A DNA stretch of 64,000 nucleotides from Solirubrobacter sp963848475 (GCA_963848475.1 CAWKDW010000021.1:124001-188000), one strand, 5' to 3'; numbered from the stretch's first letter, positions 1 through 8,669 are shown. Numbers and translations: made by a program. The notes: generated by a model not told the origin, from the letters alone.

Positions 1-2
1 TG

Positions 3-1220
3 ATCGACATCCCGCAGGACCTCAGCCGCGCCGAGATCGACTACCAGCCGGTCCAGGACGTACACCTGCCCGGCTACCAGCCGACGGTCGAGGGCAACTC
101 CAAGCAGATCCGGCTCGCGGCCAAGGCGATGGCCAACGCGCGCCGCCCGGTGCTCTACGTCGGCGGCGGCGTCGTCAACGCCGACGCGTCGGACGAGCTG
201 CGCGAGCTCGCGCTCGACGGCCGCCTGCCCGTCACCTGCACGCTGATGGGGCTCGGCGCCTTCCCGGCGCCGCACGAGCAGTGGCTCGGCATGCTCGGCA
301 TGCACGGGACGCGCACGGCCAACTACGCGATGGACGAGGCCGACCTGATCGTCGCGGTCGGCGCCCGCTTCGACGACCGGATCACCGGCAAGCTGTCGGA
401 GTTCGCGCCGCGGGCCAAGTTCATCCACATCGACATCGACCCGGCCGAGATCTCCAAGAACGTCCCGGCGCACATCCCGATCGTCGGCGACGCGAAGAAG
501 ATCCTCACGAAGCTGGTGGCCGAATACCGGGCGCTTGAGCCCGATCAGGCCCGGCTCGCCGGCTGGTGGGAGCGCATCGACCACTGGCGCGCCCAGTACC
601 CGCTGCGCTATGACGACTCGGCCGACGGCGAGATCAAGCCGCAGTTCCTCGTCCAGGCGCTCTACGAGGCCACCAACAACGGGGACTGCATCCTGTCCTC
701 CGACGTCGGCCAGCATCAGATGTGGGCGGCGCAGTACTTCAACTTCTCCGAGCCGCGCCGCTGGATCAACTCCGGCGGGCTGGGGACGATGGGCTTCGGC
801 CTGCCGGCCGCGATCGGCGCCGCGGTCGCGTGCCCGGACATCCCGAGCGTGCTGCTGACCGGCGACGGTTCCTTCCAGATGAACATCCAGGAGCTCGGGA
901 CCGCGCGCCAGTTCGACATCCCGGTCAAGTGCGTGATCATGGACAACGGCTACCTGGGCATGGTCCGCCAGTGGCAGGAGCTGTTCTGGGATCGGCGCTA
1001 CTCCAACGTCGACATGGGCTCATGGCCCGACTGGGTCAAGCTCGCCGAGGCCTACGGGGCCCACGGCGTGCTGCTGACCGAGAAGAAGACGCTGGTCGAC
1101 GACCTGCGCGCCGCGCTCGCCACTCCCGGCCCGGTCGTGGTCGACGTGAAGGTGACGCGCGAGGAGAACACGTACCCGATGATCGCGCCGGGCGCCGCTG
1201 CCCGGGAAATGGTGGGCTGA
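3..1220 (+). CDS. ilvB: acetolactate synthase large subunit (5' truncated by window)
   Basis: This catalytic subunit of acetohydroxyacid synthase condenses two pyruvates, or pyruvate plus 2-oxobutyrate, in the first common step of Val/Leu/Ile synthesis. About 405 C-terminal residues are visible; the frame is open from base 3, where the protein already reads IDIPQDL, so the N-terminal pyrimidine-binding domain lies outside. The central domain begins near RRPVLYVGGGVV. The ThDP/Mg-binding motif GDGSF starts at nt 861, with the partner Asn in MDNGYLGMVRQWQ downstream. The gene is followed after 4 bp by ilvN, the usual arrangement. It is intact within the window. Any leader or attenuator would be upstream and cannot be seen. 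Confidence 0.96.
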   Translation: MDIPQDLSRAEIDYQPVQDVHLPGYQPTVEGNSKQIRLAAKAMANARRPVLYVGGGVVNADASDELRELALDGRLPVTCTLMGLGAFPAPHEQWLGMLGMHGTRTANYAMDEADLIVAVGARFDDRITGKLSEFAPRAKFIHIDIDPAEISKNVPAHIPIVGDAKKILTKLVAEYRALEPDQARLAGWWERIDHWRAQYPLRYDDSADGEIKPQFLVQALYEATNNGDCILSSDVGQHQMWAAQYFNFSEPRRWINSGGLGTMGFGLPAAIGAAVACPDIPSVLLTGDGSFQMNIQELGTARQFDIPVKCVIMDNGYLGMVRQWQELFWDRRYSNVDMGSWPDWVKLAEAYGAHGVLLTEKKTLVDDLRAALATPGPVVVDVKVTREENTYPMIAPGAAAREMVG

Positions 1221-1224
1221 GGCC

Positions 1225-1782
1225 ATGGGTGAACCGGCTACGAAGGAGATCCTGTCGCTCGAGGAGCTTGAGGCTTCCGTCGGGCTCCGGACGGGGCGCA
1301 AGCACATCCTCTCGATCCTGGTCGAGAACAAGCCCGGCGTGCTGACCCGCATCGCGGGCCTGTTCGCGCGCCGCGGCTTCAACATCGACACGCTCGCCGT
1401 CGGCCCGACCGACGACCCGACGCTGTCGCGCATCACGCTGACCCTCGACGGCGCGATGCACCCGATCGATCAGGTGACCAAGCAGCTGCACAAGCTGGTC
1501 AACGTCATCAAGATCCGCGATCTCGAGCCGACCGAGACGGTCGCCCGCGAGCTCGCGCTGTTCAAGGTCTCCGCCGACGCCTCCACGCGCGCCGAGGTGA
1601 TGCAGATGGTCGACATCTTCCGCGCGAAGATCATCGACGTCTCGCGTCGCTCCGTGACCATCGAGGTCACCGGGTCCTGGGACAAGATCGAGGCCTTCGA
1701 GCGCATGGTGCGCCCGTTCGGGCTGATCGAAATGGCGCGCACGGGCGAGATCGCGATCTCGCGCGGGCGCGGCGAGACCTGA
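1225..1782 (+). CDS. ilvN: acetolactate synthase small (regulatory) subunit
   Basis: This is the regulatory subunit that activates IlvB and confers valine feedback inhibition. It has 185 residues, within the normal 160-190 range. The N-terminal ACT domain is clear from about residue 28 (ILVENKPGVLTRIAGLF, then RRGFNIDTLAVGPT). A second ACT-like domain begins after the ELALFKVSAD stretch, followed by the conserved VEVTGSWDKIEAFERMV-type region. The ATG lies 4 bp after the ilvB stop, so the two are certainly co-transcribed. ilvC is not adjacent: the menaquinone cluster and three other genes separate it by 11 kb. Confidence 0.96.
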   Translation: MGEPATKEILSLEELEASVGLRTGRKHILSILVENKPGVLTRIAGLFARRGFNIDTLAVGPTDDPTLSRITLTLDGAMHPIDQVTKQLHKLVNVIKIRDLEPTETVARELALFKVSADASTRAEVMQMVDIFRAKIIDVSRRSVTIEVTGSWDKIEAFERMVRPFGLIEMARTGEIAISRGRGET

Positions 1783-1798
1783 CGGGCTGCCCGACCGC

Positions 1799-3235
1799 GT
1801 GACGGTCGACCAGCTCACGCCCGCCCCCGGCGGCCTCGCCGTGGACGAACCCGCTCTGCGCACTCGCGCGGAGCGGGCGGTTCGCCGGGCCCGCCGCTCC
1901 GGTCGCCCGGTCCTGCTGGGATTGACGGTGCGCGTCGCCTCCGCCGTGGACCCGAGCGCCGTCGTCTTCGCGTCGCGGGCCGAGGGCGAGGACTGGTTCT
2001 GCTTCGAGCAGCCCGACCGCGACGGCTCAGCGATCGCCGCCCTCGGCACCGTCGCTCGCCTGCAAGCGAGCGGTTCTGACCGCTTCGCCCGCGTGGCGGC
2101 CGCCTGGCGCGAGTACACCGCGGACGCGGTGGCCGACGCCCCGGACGGTCCGCCTGGCGCGGGCCTCGTCGCCGTGGGCGGCTTCGCCTTCGCGCCCGAC
2201 GGCGGCAAAGCGCCGCACTGGGCCGGGTTCGCCTCCGCCGACCTGATCGTCCCCGAGGTCGCGCTGGCGCGCCGAGGCGACGACGTCCGGCTGACCCTGG
2301 CGGCGCTGGCCGCGCCCGACGACGTTCCCGAGGAGCTCGCCGCGCGGCTTGCCGCTCGCGCCGGCGCGCTGCGCCTGGATCCGCTGCCGATGCTCGATCC
2401 CGCGCCGGTCGGCCGCTTCCGGGTCGACTCCGTCGCCCCGCCCGAGCACTACGAGGGCGCGGTCGCCCGCGCCGTCGAGCGCATTCGCGCCGGCGCATTC
2501 GAGAAGATCGTGCTCGCGCGCGAGGTCACCGTCCAGGCGCCGAGCGCCCACGACGCCGCCGCGGTCTTCGGCGTTTTGCGCGCGGGCTTCGCGTCCTGTT
2601 ACGTCTTCTGCGCCGGCCGTGGCGACGCGGCCTTCGTCGCCGCCTCACCCGAGCTGCTGATCCGCCGCGACGGCCACCGCGCCCAGACGGTCGCGCTGGC
2701 GGGCTCCACGCGCCGCTCCGCCGACCCCGCCGTCGACGACCACCTCGGCGAGCAGCTCCTGCACTCCGACAAGGACCGCGAGGAGCAGGCGATCGTCGTC
2801 CGCCGCATCGCCCGCGCGCTGCGCCCCCACGCCGTCTGGGTCGCCGCCCCCGACGAGCCCACCCTGATCAAGGTGGCGAACATCCAGCACCTGGCCACCC
2901 CGATCCGCGCCCAGCTCACCAACCCCTTGAGCGCGGTCGAACTGGCCGGCCTGCTGCACCCGACGCCCGCCGTCGGCGGAGAGCCGCACGCGGCCGCCGC
3001 GCCGCTGATCCCGGCTCTGGAGGGCCTGGACCGCGGCTGGTACGCGGGCGCCGTCGGCTGGACCGACGCCAACGACGACGGCGAGTTCTGCGTCGCCCTG
3101 CGCTGCGCCCTTCTGCGAGGCCACGAGGCGCGCCTCTACGCCGGCGTCGGCGTCGTCCGCGACTCCGACCCCGCCGCGGAGCTCAACGAGACCGAGATCA
3201 AGCTCGGCGCGCTGCTCCCGATCCTCTCCGGCTAG
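1799..3235 (+). CDS. menF: isochorismate synthase (chorismate-binding enzyme)
   Basis: MenF isomerises chorismate to isochorismate, the entry step of classical menaquinone synthesis. The 478-residue protein carries the chorismate-binding signature through its C-terminal half: KIVLAREV, a FVAASPELLIRRDG block, the ALAGSTRR motif, LLHPTPAVGG, and GWYAGAVGW near the end. These favour isochorismate synthase over anthranilate synthase, as does the men context. The start is a GTG 16 bp after ilvN, so it could be read through from ilvBN. It is convergent with the menD operon; the short palindromic repeat at 3282-3303 lies in between. No defect is seen. Confidence 0.92.
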   Translation: MTVDQLTPAPGGLAVDEPALRTRAERAVRRARRSGRPVLLGLTVRVASAVDPSAVVFASRAEGEDWFCFEQPDRDGSAIAALGTVARLQASGSDRFARVAAAWREYTADAVADAPDGPPGAGLVAVGGFAFAPDGGKAPHWAGFASADLIVPEVALARRGDDVRLTLAALAAPDDVPEELAARLAARAGALRLDPLPMLDPAPVGRFRVDSVAPPEHYEGAVARAVERIRAGAFEKIVLAREVTVQAPSAHDAAAVFGVLRAGFASCYVFCAGRGDAAFVAASPELLIRRDGHRAQTVALAGSTRRSADPAVDDHLGEQLLHSDKDREEQAIVVRRIARALRPHAVWVAAPDEPTLIKVANIQHLATPIRAQLTNPLSAVELAGLLHPTPAVGGEPHAAAAPLIPALEGLDRGWYAGAVGWTDANDDGEFCVALRCALLRGHEARLYAGVGVVRDSDPAAELNETEIKLGALLPILSG

Positions 3236-3281
3236 CGATCCTCGCCAAGCAAGCGGGGTTCGCCCACTGCTTCGGTCGCCT

Positions 3282-3303
3282 GGAGATCGCGTCGCGGATC
3301 TCC
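3282..3303. repeat. 22-nt palindromic intergenic repeat, copy A
   Basis: A 7-bp perfect stem (GGAGATC / GATCTCC) encloses the core GCGTCGCG. It lies between the convergent menF and PRC-barrel genes, ending at the PRC stop codon. Near-identical stem-loops with compensating stem changes occur at 6374-6395 and 40915-40936. A smaller TTCG hairpin (GGGTTCGCCC, about 3257) precedes it. It may act as a bidirectional terminator. Confidence 0.6.
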
Positions 3304-3632
3304 TAGAGCCCCAGGCGCTTTCTCCACCGCTTTCCGGCGCGGCTGAGGCTCGACTGTGTCTTGGCGAGGGTGCCGGCCTCGGCGGGCAGGTCGGCGGCTT
3401 CCACGGCGTCGATGGTGAGCGTGACGCGGAGGTTGGTGATGCGCGCGACCTCGGGGGCGTCGACGAACAGACGGCCCTTGTCGGTGTTGAACACGATGCC
3501 GTCGAAGATGTGCTCGCGCGCGTTGTCGAGCGCGCGATGGACCGTGCCGAGCTGGATGCCGTCGGCGGAGAACACCGGGACGCCGCGGGGCAGCGCCAGG
3601 TAGCTGATCGCGTGCTCGGCCTCGTCGCTCAC
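3303..3632 (-). CDS. PRC-barrel-like small protein
   Basis: This protein of 109 residues has no signal peptide or membrane segment. Its N-terminal half (RGVPVFSADGIQLGTV, then HIFDGIVFNTDKGRLFVDA) has the pattern of a PRC-barrel beta domain. The C-terminal tail is basic (SRAGKRWRKRLGL). PRC-barrels mediate RNA or protein contacts in RimM and photosynthetic reaction centres, but free-standing bacterial copies have no fixed role, so no function is assigned. It is the last gene of the menD transcription unit (menD, the 89-residue gene, then this one, with gaps of 11 and 4 bp). That co-transcription is the only hint about its job. Confidence 0.72.
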   Translation of the reverse strand: MSDEAEHAISYLALPRGVPVFSADGIQLGTVHRALDNAREHIFDGIVFNTDKGRLFVDAPEVARITNLRVTLTIDAVEAADLPAEAGTLAKTQSSLSRAGKRWRKRLGL

Positions 3633-3636
3633 GCGA

Positions 3637-3906
3637 TCAGTCGGCGGGACGTCCCGCCCGGCGCCAGACGTCGAGGACTTCGCGCACCGAGGCGGTGCGG
3701 TAGGAGATGCGTGAATCGAGTGGGCGCAGGACGAGCTCGAAGCGCCCGGTCTCGAGCTGTTGGAGCTCGGTGACCAGCGCGTGGAAGCGGCGGCCGCGCT
3801 TGTCGATCTCCACGATGTCGCCCGGGCCGATGCCCTTGGACGTCGTGCGGCGCGTGGAGGGGGCGGACGGTGCGACCGCGAGCAGGGTGGTCTGGGCGTC
3901 CGGCAT
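3637..3906 (-). CDS. small hypothetical protein in the menD operon
   Basis: Not recognised as a named family. It has 89 residues and is soluble, with a Ser/Thr-rich N-terminus and then a compact predicted beta region: GIGPGDIVEIDKRGRRFHA, LVTELQQLETGRFELVLRPL, and a C-terminal helix (REVLDVWRRAG). The GDIVEIDKRGRRFHALV stretch resembles the strand-turn-strand of small SH3-like barrels, which is only an impression. The ATG at 3904-3906 lies 11 bp after the menD stop, and the gene is 4 bp from the PRC-barrel gene. It is therefore almost certainly translated from the menD message. Codon use matches its neighbours. Confidence 0.68.
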   Translation of the reverse strand: MPDAQTTLLAVAPSAPSTRRTTSKGIGPGDIVEIDKRGRRFHALVTELQQLETGRFELVLRPLDSRISYRTASVREVLDVWRRAGRPAD

Positions 3907-3917
3907 CGCGCGGGAAG

Positions 3918-5648
3918 CTACGTGGCGGCTCGGACGGACTCCCAGACGCGCCGGTGCAGCTCGACGTTCTCGTCGCGGTCGGTGCGCACGCAGATGATCG
4001 TCGTGTGCTCCGCGGCGAAGGCGTTCTCGAGCGCGATCCGCAGCGATGGGACGTCGGCGGCTCGCTCCCACCCGAGTCCGTAGAGCGTCGCGGCGTGCTT
4101 GAAGTCGAGCCCGTGCGGCGTGGCGATGTGCTCGACGTAGTCCGCGCCCTCGCGCGAGGCGGGCAGGAAGCCGAAGATCCCGCCGCCGTCGTTGTCGACC
4201 AACACGATCACGAGCTTCAGCCCGAGCCGTGAGGCGGCCAGCAGCCCGCCGATGTCGTGCGCGAGCGCGACGTCGCCGATCAGCAGGACCACGGGCTGGC
4301 GGGCCGCGGCGGACACGCCGAAGGCGGTCGACACGGTCCCGTCGATGCCGTTCGCGCCGCGGTTGGAGAGCACGCGGAACGGGGTCTCGCGGGTGGGGAA
4401 GAACGTCTCGACGTCCCGGATCGGCATCGAGGAGGCGACCACGAGCGTCGCCTCGGGAGGCAGCAGCGAGCCGAGTTCCGCGGCGACCCGCGGCTCGGTC
4501 AGCCCGGTCGGGCCGACGACGTCGGCGATGGCCTTCGCCGCGGCGCGGTCGCCTTCGCGCCAGCGATCGAGCCACGCGGCGGTCTTGGCCTTGCGCGGCA
4601 GCGTCTTCGCCAGCTTCTCGAGCGTCGTGCGCGGATCGGCGCCCACGATCGTGCCGACCGCGCCCGCCGGGTCCTGCCAGGCTCCGTCGGGGTCAAAGGA
4701 CACTTGCAGAGCGTCGAGCCCCGCGAGCCAGGCCCGCAGCGGCTTGGAGGTCGGGAGATCGCCCACGCGCAGCACGAGCTCCGGCTGATGCGCGCGAGCC
4801 CACTCTTCGTTGCGCAGCAGCGCGTCGTAGTGGGCGATCGCCGCGGCGCCGCGGCGGGCGCCGGAGAGCGGATCGGCGAGCAGCGGCGCGCCGGCCTTCT
4901 CCGCGAACGCCGCGAGCGCCGCGCCGAGCCGCGGGTCCCGCTCCGAGCGGCCGGCGACGATCAGCACGCGCGGGCGCTCCCGCAGCTCGTCCTCGAGCCC
5001 GTCCATCAGCGAGGGCGCCGCCTCGTGCAGGGTCCGCGGCCGGGTCACCCACGGCCGGCCGCCGGCGCGGCCGGGCGCGATCTCCACGTCCGGTACGCCG
5101 TCTTCACCGTCCGGGAGCAGCGGCTCGCGCAGCGAGAAGTTGATGTGGACCGGCCCGGGCCGCCCCTCGACGGCCGTCCAGAAGGCCCGGCAGGCGAGCT
5201 GGCGCAGCCAGCGGATGCGCGCCGCGCTGGCGGGGTGATCGTCGACCTCGAAGTACCACTTGGCGGCGCTGCCGTAGAGCTTGACCTGATCGATCGTCTG
5301 CCCGGCGCCGACGTCGCGCAGCTCCGGCGGACGGTCGGCGGTGAGGATCAGCAGCGGGACCGCGGCCTCGTGCGCCTCGATCACCGCGGGGGCGTAGTTC
5401 GCGGCCGCGGTGCCGGAGGTGCAGGCCAGCGCGGGCGGAACCCCGGTCGCCTTCGCCAGGCCGAGGGCGAAGAACCCGGCGCAGCGCTCGTCGATGTGGG
5501 AGGTCGCGCGCAGCCTCGGCTCGCGCGCGAAGGTCAGCACCAGCGGCGTCGAGCGCGAGCCGGGGGAGGTGCAGGCGTCGCGCAGGCCGCAGCGGACGAG
5601 CTCGTCGACGAAGGCACGGAGGCCGAGGTAGGTGTCAGTTCCGGGCAT
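3918..5648 (-). CDS. menD: 2-succinyl-5-enolpyruvyl-6-hydroxy-3-cyclohexene-1-carboxylate synthase
   Basis: MenD is the ThDP enzyme that adds a succinyl-semialdehyde unit from 2-oxoglutarate to isochorismate. It has 576 residues, normal for the family. The N-terminal pyrimidine-binding domain shows SPGSRSTPLVL at about 28-38, IDERCAGFFALGLAK, and LACTSGTAAANYAPAV. The C-terminal domain carries the ThDP/Mg signature beginning GDVALAHDIGG and closing with DNDGGGIFGFLP. The start (MPGTDTYLGL) is chosen because homologs begin just before this point; the upstream frame is antisense to menH. The start codon is only 12 bp from the divergent menH start. It leads a three-gene unit with two small proteins. 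Confidence 0.94.
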   Translation of the reverse strand: MPGTDTYLGLRAFVDELVRCGLRDACTSPGSRSTPLVLTFAREPRLRATSHIDERCAGFFALGLAKATGVPPALACTSGTAAANYAPAVIEAHEAAVPLLILTADRPPELRDVGAGQTIDQVKLYGSAAKWYFEVDDHPASAARIRWLRQLACRAFWTAVEGRPGPVHINFSLREPLLPDGEDGVPDVEIAPGRAGGRPWVTRPRTLHEAAPSLMDGLEDELRERPRVLIVAGRSERDPRLGAALAAFAEKAGAPLLADPLSGARRGAAAIAHYDALLRNEEWARAHQPELVLRVGDLPTSKPLRAWLAGLDALQVSFDPDGAWQDPAGAVGTIVGADPRTTLEKLAKTLPRKAKTAAWLDRWREGDRAAAKAIADVVGPTGLTEPRVAAELGSLLPPEATLVVASSMPIRDVETFFPTRETPFRVLSNRGANGIDGTVSTAFGVSAAARQPVVLLIGDVALAHDIGGLLAASRLGLKLVIVLVDNDGGGIFGFLPASREGADYVEHIATPHGLDFKHAATLYGLGWERAADVPSLRIALENAFAAEHTTIICVRTDRDENVELHRRVWESVRAAT

Positions 5649-5660
5649 GATTGGGCGTGG

Positions 5661-6377
5661 ATGCTTCCTGCGCTCGTCCTCCTGCATGGCTTCACGCAGA
5701 CCCGCCAGAGTTGGCGGCGGACGGCCCAGGCGTTGGCGGGACGCTATCGCGCCGTGGCCCCGGACCTGCCCGGCCACGGTCAGGCGAACCGCCGGACGGC
5801 GAGCTTCGACGCCTGCGCCGCCTACGTCCGGGCGCTCGCCCCGGCGGACACGTTCACGCTCGCGGGCTACTCGATGGGCGGCCGCATCGCGCTCCACAGC
5901 GCCCTCACGCTGGGGCCGGAGATCGTCACGCGGCTGGTCCTGATCGGCGCGAGCCCGGGTCTCGCCGATCCTGCCGAGCGTGCCGCCCGCCGGACGGCCG
6001 ACGATGCGCTCGCCGCTCGCATCGAGACGCTGACGATCGAGGACTTCGCGGCCGAATGGGGCGCGCAGCCGCTGTTCGCCGACCAACCGCCGCGCGTCCT
6101 GGCGGCCGCGAACGCCGACCGCCTGCGCAACACGCCCTCCGGCCTCGCCGCGGCGCTGCGCGGCCTCGGGACAGGCGTGATGGAGCCGCTCTGGGAGCGG
6201 CTGCCGCAGCTGGCGATCCCGGTCACGCTCGTGGTGGGCGAGCGCGACGAGAAGTTCCGCTCGCTCGCCGAGGCGATGCTCGTGCGGCTACCGAACGCGC
6301 AGCTGGTGACCGTGCCCGGGGCCGGGCATGCGGCGCAGCTGGAGGACCCGGGTGCGGTCGCGGAGGCGATCCAGTAG
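5661..6377 (+). CDS. menH: alpha/beta hydrolase, SHCHC synthase (MenH)
   Basis: MenH eliminates pyruvate from the MenD product to give SHCHC. The 238-residue alpha/beta-hydrolase fold has an HGFT oxyanion region at residues 9-12, the nucleophile elbow GYSMGG with Ser71, Asp196 in VVGERDEKF, and His223 in PGAGHAAQLEDP. The MenH-type PDLPGHG motif sits at 35-40. The ATG at 5661 starts right at the fold; no longer in-frame coding-like extension exists because upstream sequence is antisense menD. It is divergent from menD with a 12-bp gap, so each promoter must lie in the other gene's 5' end. Substrate specificity rests on context; the fold alone would allow other esterases. Confidence 0.88.
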   Translation: MLPALVLLHGFTQTRQSWRRTAQALAGRYRAVAPDLPGHGQANRRTASFDACAAYVRALAPADTFTLAGYSMGGRIALHSALTLGPEIVTRLVLIGASPGLADPAERAARRTADDALAARIETLTIEDFAAEWGAQPLFADQPPRVLAAANADRLRNTPSGLAAALRGLGTGVMEPLWERLPQLAIPVTLVVGERDEKFRSLAEAMLVRLPNAQLVTVPGAGHAAQLEDPGAVAEAIQ

Positions 6378-6395
6378 ATCCGCGAAGCGATCTAC
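6374..6395. repeat. 22-nt palindromic intergenic repeat, copy B
   Basis: A 7-bp perfect stem (GTAGATC / GATCTAC) surrounds the core CGCGAAGC, which is the reverse complement of the core in the copy at 40915. The menH stop codon is embedded in the first arm. Sequence on the far side (6396-6457) also resembles, in inverse orientation, the flank of the 40915 copy, including a GCCGGCGAAGGCGGC-type hairpin. The repeat unit may therefore be about 75-80 nt long. Confidence 0.6.
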
Positions 6396-6454
6396 CTGGC
6401 GAATTGCGAAGCTGATGCATGGCGCCGGCGAAGGCGGCTGCCGCGATGGTTCGC

Positions 6455-6703
6455 CTACCAGTCGGGGTCGCCCTCCTCGTCGGCTTCCGCGTAGTCGTCG
6501 CCCTCGAAGTCCTCGTCGAGGAGCTCCTCGAGCGCGTCGCTGGTGATGCGGCTCGTTCCGTGCTGGTCGCCATGCTCGGAGTTCTCGATCAGAGCATCTT
6601 CGGCGAGCTCGAAGCCTTCGCTCTCGCCCTCGCCGGCTTCGATCAGTGGTGCAAGCGCGGGATCGACCTTGTCGCCCGGCGTCTCAGGCCATTCCGGTGC
6701 CAT
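6455..6703 (-). CDS. small highly acidic hypothetical protein
   Basis: Not recognised. It has 82 residues and is extremely rich in Asp and Glu. The sequence runs from a proline-rich start (MAPEWPETPGDKVDPALAPL) through EGESEGFELAEDALIENSEHGD to an acidic tail, LLDEDFEGDDYAEADEEGDPDW. It has no cysteines, membrane segment or signal peptide and is probably unstructured or DNA-mimic-like in charge. It is the last gene after menB-menA-menC, 15 bp beyond menC, and should be on the same message. The biased but codon-periodic composition and tight operon spacing support a real gene. Confidence 0.6.
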   Translation of the reverse strand: MAPEWPETPGDKVDPALAPLIEAGEGESEGFELAEDALIENSEHGDQHGTSRITSDALEELLDEDFEGDDYAEADEEGDPDW

Positions 6704-6718
6704 GGGCGAAACCCTACG

Positions 6719-7714
6719 TCATGCGAGGCCTGGAGTGGAAGGCACCGCGATCGATCCGCCGCGCGGCTCCGGTGCTCCCGTCGCCTCGGCGAAATTGCCG
6801 AGCGTGGCCAGCCCGCAGGGCCGTGAGATCCGCAGCGCCGCGGCGGTGTGGACGCCGGCGGCGATCCCCAGCGGCCCGTCGAACGTCGACGTCAGGTAGA
6901 CGCTGGAACCGGCCTTGCGCGCCGCGCGGGCGTCCTCGAGCACGGCCGAGATGCCGCCGCGCGAGATCTTCAGGCACACGAGCTCGGCGGCGCCGGAGCT
7001 GGGCGCGTGGGTCTCGTCCATCGCGATCCGCACCGGCGACTGCGCCGCGACGGCGCGCAGGGCGTCGACGCCGTGAACCGGCTCCTCGCAGAGCTCGAGG
7101 CCGATCGGCGCCAGCGCGTACAGGTTCGCCAGCGCCTCCTCGGGGGTCTTCCAGGCGCCGTTGGCGTCGACCCGGATCATGACGTCAGCCCCGACGGCGG
7201 CGCGGACGGCAGCGAGCCGGCCCGCGTCGTCGCCGATCCCGACCTTGACCTTCACGCAGCGGAAGCCGTCGCGGACCGCGTTCGCGGCCGCTGTCGCCGC
7301 GCCCGCGCGATCGTCGGCCCCGATCGTGGCGTTGACGGCCACCTCGTCCGCGGCGAGCGGGTGGATCAGCTTCGCCAGCGGCGTTTTCGTGCGGCGGGAA
7401 GCGTGATCCCAGAGCGCGAGGTCGATCGCCGCCAGCGCCTGAGGGAGATCGCGCTCGGCCCGGCAGGCGGCGAGGACGTCCGCGGTCGGCTCGATCTGCG
7501 CCAGCACTGCGGCGTACGCGTCCAGCGCCGCGCGCGCGGCTTCGATCGAGACGCCGTCGTAGGGCTCAAGCGGCGCGGACTCGCCCTCGCCGTAGAGGCC
7601 GTCCGGAAGGTCGAGCCGGACGCGCAGGACCTCGCGCTCGCTGATCTCGCCCCAGGACGCCCGGAGTGGCGCGCGCAGCGCGTACCGGACCGTCCGGACC
7701 GAGAGCTTGACCAT
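6719..7714 (-). CDS. menC: o-succinylbenzoate synthase (enolase superfamily)
   Basis: MenC dehydrates SHCHC to o-succinylbenzoate. At 331 residues it has the two enolase-superfamily domains: an N-terminal capping domain and a barrel with the catalytic Lys pair in CVKVKVG, then metal ligands in RVDANGAW, CEEPVHG and AMDET, and the opposite-face Lys in VCLKISRGG. A dipeptide epimerase cannot be excluded by fold alone. The location inside menB-menA-menC makes OSBS by far the best call. Its ATG overlaps the menA stop by one base (TGATG), so translation is coupled. Confidence 0.9.
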   Translation of the reverse strand: MVKLSVRTVRYALRAPLRASWGEISEREVLRVRLDLPDGLYGEGESAPLEPYDGVSIEAARAALDAYAAVLAQIEPTADVLAACRAERDLPQALAAIDLALWDHASRRTKTPLAKLIHPLAADEVAVNATIGADDRAGAATAAANAVRDGFRCVKVKVGIGDDAGRLAAVRAAVGADVMIRVDANGAWKTPEEALANLYALAPIGLELCEEPVHGVDALRAVAAQSPVRIAMDETHAPSSGAAELVCLKISRGGISAVLEDARAARKAGSSVYLTSTFDGPLGIAAGVHTAAALRISRPCGLATLGNFAEATGAPEPRGGSIAVPSTPGLA

Positions 7715-8655
7715 CAGCGCGAGAGCAGCAGCCCGGCGGAGAGCAGGATGCAGAACACGAGCTGCAGCAGGCCCGTCCGGGCGAGCGCGCCGTTGAGCGA
7801 GGGGCCGTCGACGCGGTTGCGGACGATCCGGACGATCGGCGCCGCCATCGGCAGCGCCAGCCACGGCAGCAGCAGCCACGGCGTCAGGTGCGCGCCGCCG
7901 AACGCCCACGCCAGCGGCGCGGTGAGGAAGGCGAAGTAGACCAGCGCCGCATAGCCGTCGCGGGCTCTGGCTCTCCCGAGCCGGACGGCGAGCGTCTTCT
8001 TGCCCGCGCGGCGGTCGGTCTCGAGGTCGCGCACGTTGTTGACCATCAGGATCGCGGTCGCGAGCAGGCCGACCGGCACGGCCAGCACGAACGACTCCCA
8101 GGTGAGCTCCTGGGTCTGCGCGAAGAACGTGCCGGTGACCGCGACGATGCCGAAGAACAGGAACACGAAGACCTCGCCGAGGCCCTCGTAGCCGTACGGT
8201 CGCGGGCCGCCGGTGTAGAGCACGCCGGCGAGGATCGAGGCGATGCCGACCAGCAGCAGCTGCCAGCCCGCGATCACGACCAGGTAGATGCCGACCAGGA
8301 CGGCGAGCCCGAAGGCCACGTAGGTCGCGATCAGGACCTGCTTGGGCGGCACGAGCCCGCCGGCGGTGACCCGGACCGGGCCGAGCCGGTCCTCGGTGTC
8401 GGCGCCGCGGCGCGCGTCGCTGTAGTCGTTGGACAGGTTCGTGCCGATCTGGATCAGCAGCGCGCCGAGCAGCGTCGCCACGAACGTCAGCGGGTGGAAG
8501 ATCCCGAGCGTGGCGGCATAGGCCGTGCCGACCAACACCGGCGCCGCTGCCGCGGGCAGCGTGCGTGGCCGGGCGGCCATCAACCAGATATGGAGCGGGC
8601 TCAAGGGCGACCACCGCCAATCGCGAAGGTCTGGTTTCGCTGTCGCGTTCAGCAT
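7714..8655 (-). CDS. menA: 1,4-dihydroxy-2-naphthoate polyprenyltransferase
   Basis: MenA is the membrane enzyme that attaches the polyprenyl chain to DHNA. The 313-residue UbiA-family protein has about eight hydrophobic helices. It has the two Asp-rich prenyl-diphosphate/Mg sites: NLSNDYSDARRG in the first half and NNVRDLETDRRAGKK in the second. The TAGGLVPP segment is typical of MenA. The chosen ATG gives about 25 residues before the first helix (IWLMAARPRTLPAAAAPV). It is 14 bp after menB and overlaps menC by one base, within the menB-A-C-acidic gene operon. Confidence 0.94.
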   Translation of the reverse strand: MLNATAKPDLRDWRWSPLSPLHIWLMAARPRTLPAAAAPVLVGTAYAATLGIFHPLTFVATLLGALLIQIGTNLSNDYSDARRGADTEDRLGPVRVTAGGLVPPKQVLIATYVAFGLAVLVGIYLVVIAGWQLLLVGIASILAGVLYTGGPRPYGYEGLGEVFVFLFFGIVAVTGTFFAQTQELTWESFVLAVPVGLLATAILMVNNVRDLETDRRAGKKTLAVRLGRARARDGYAALVYFAFLTAPLAWAFGGAHLTPWLLLPWLALPMAAPIVRIVRNRVDGPSLNGALARTGLLQLVFCILLSAGLLLSR

Positions 8656-8669
8656 CGCTTCGCAGCTGC

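Noticed and set aside
4257..5660. Long plus-strand open frame fused upstream of menH
   Set aside because: It is antisense to menD with Arg/Gly-rich shadow composition; menH starts at 5661.
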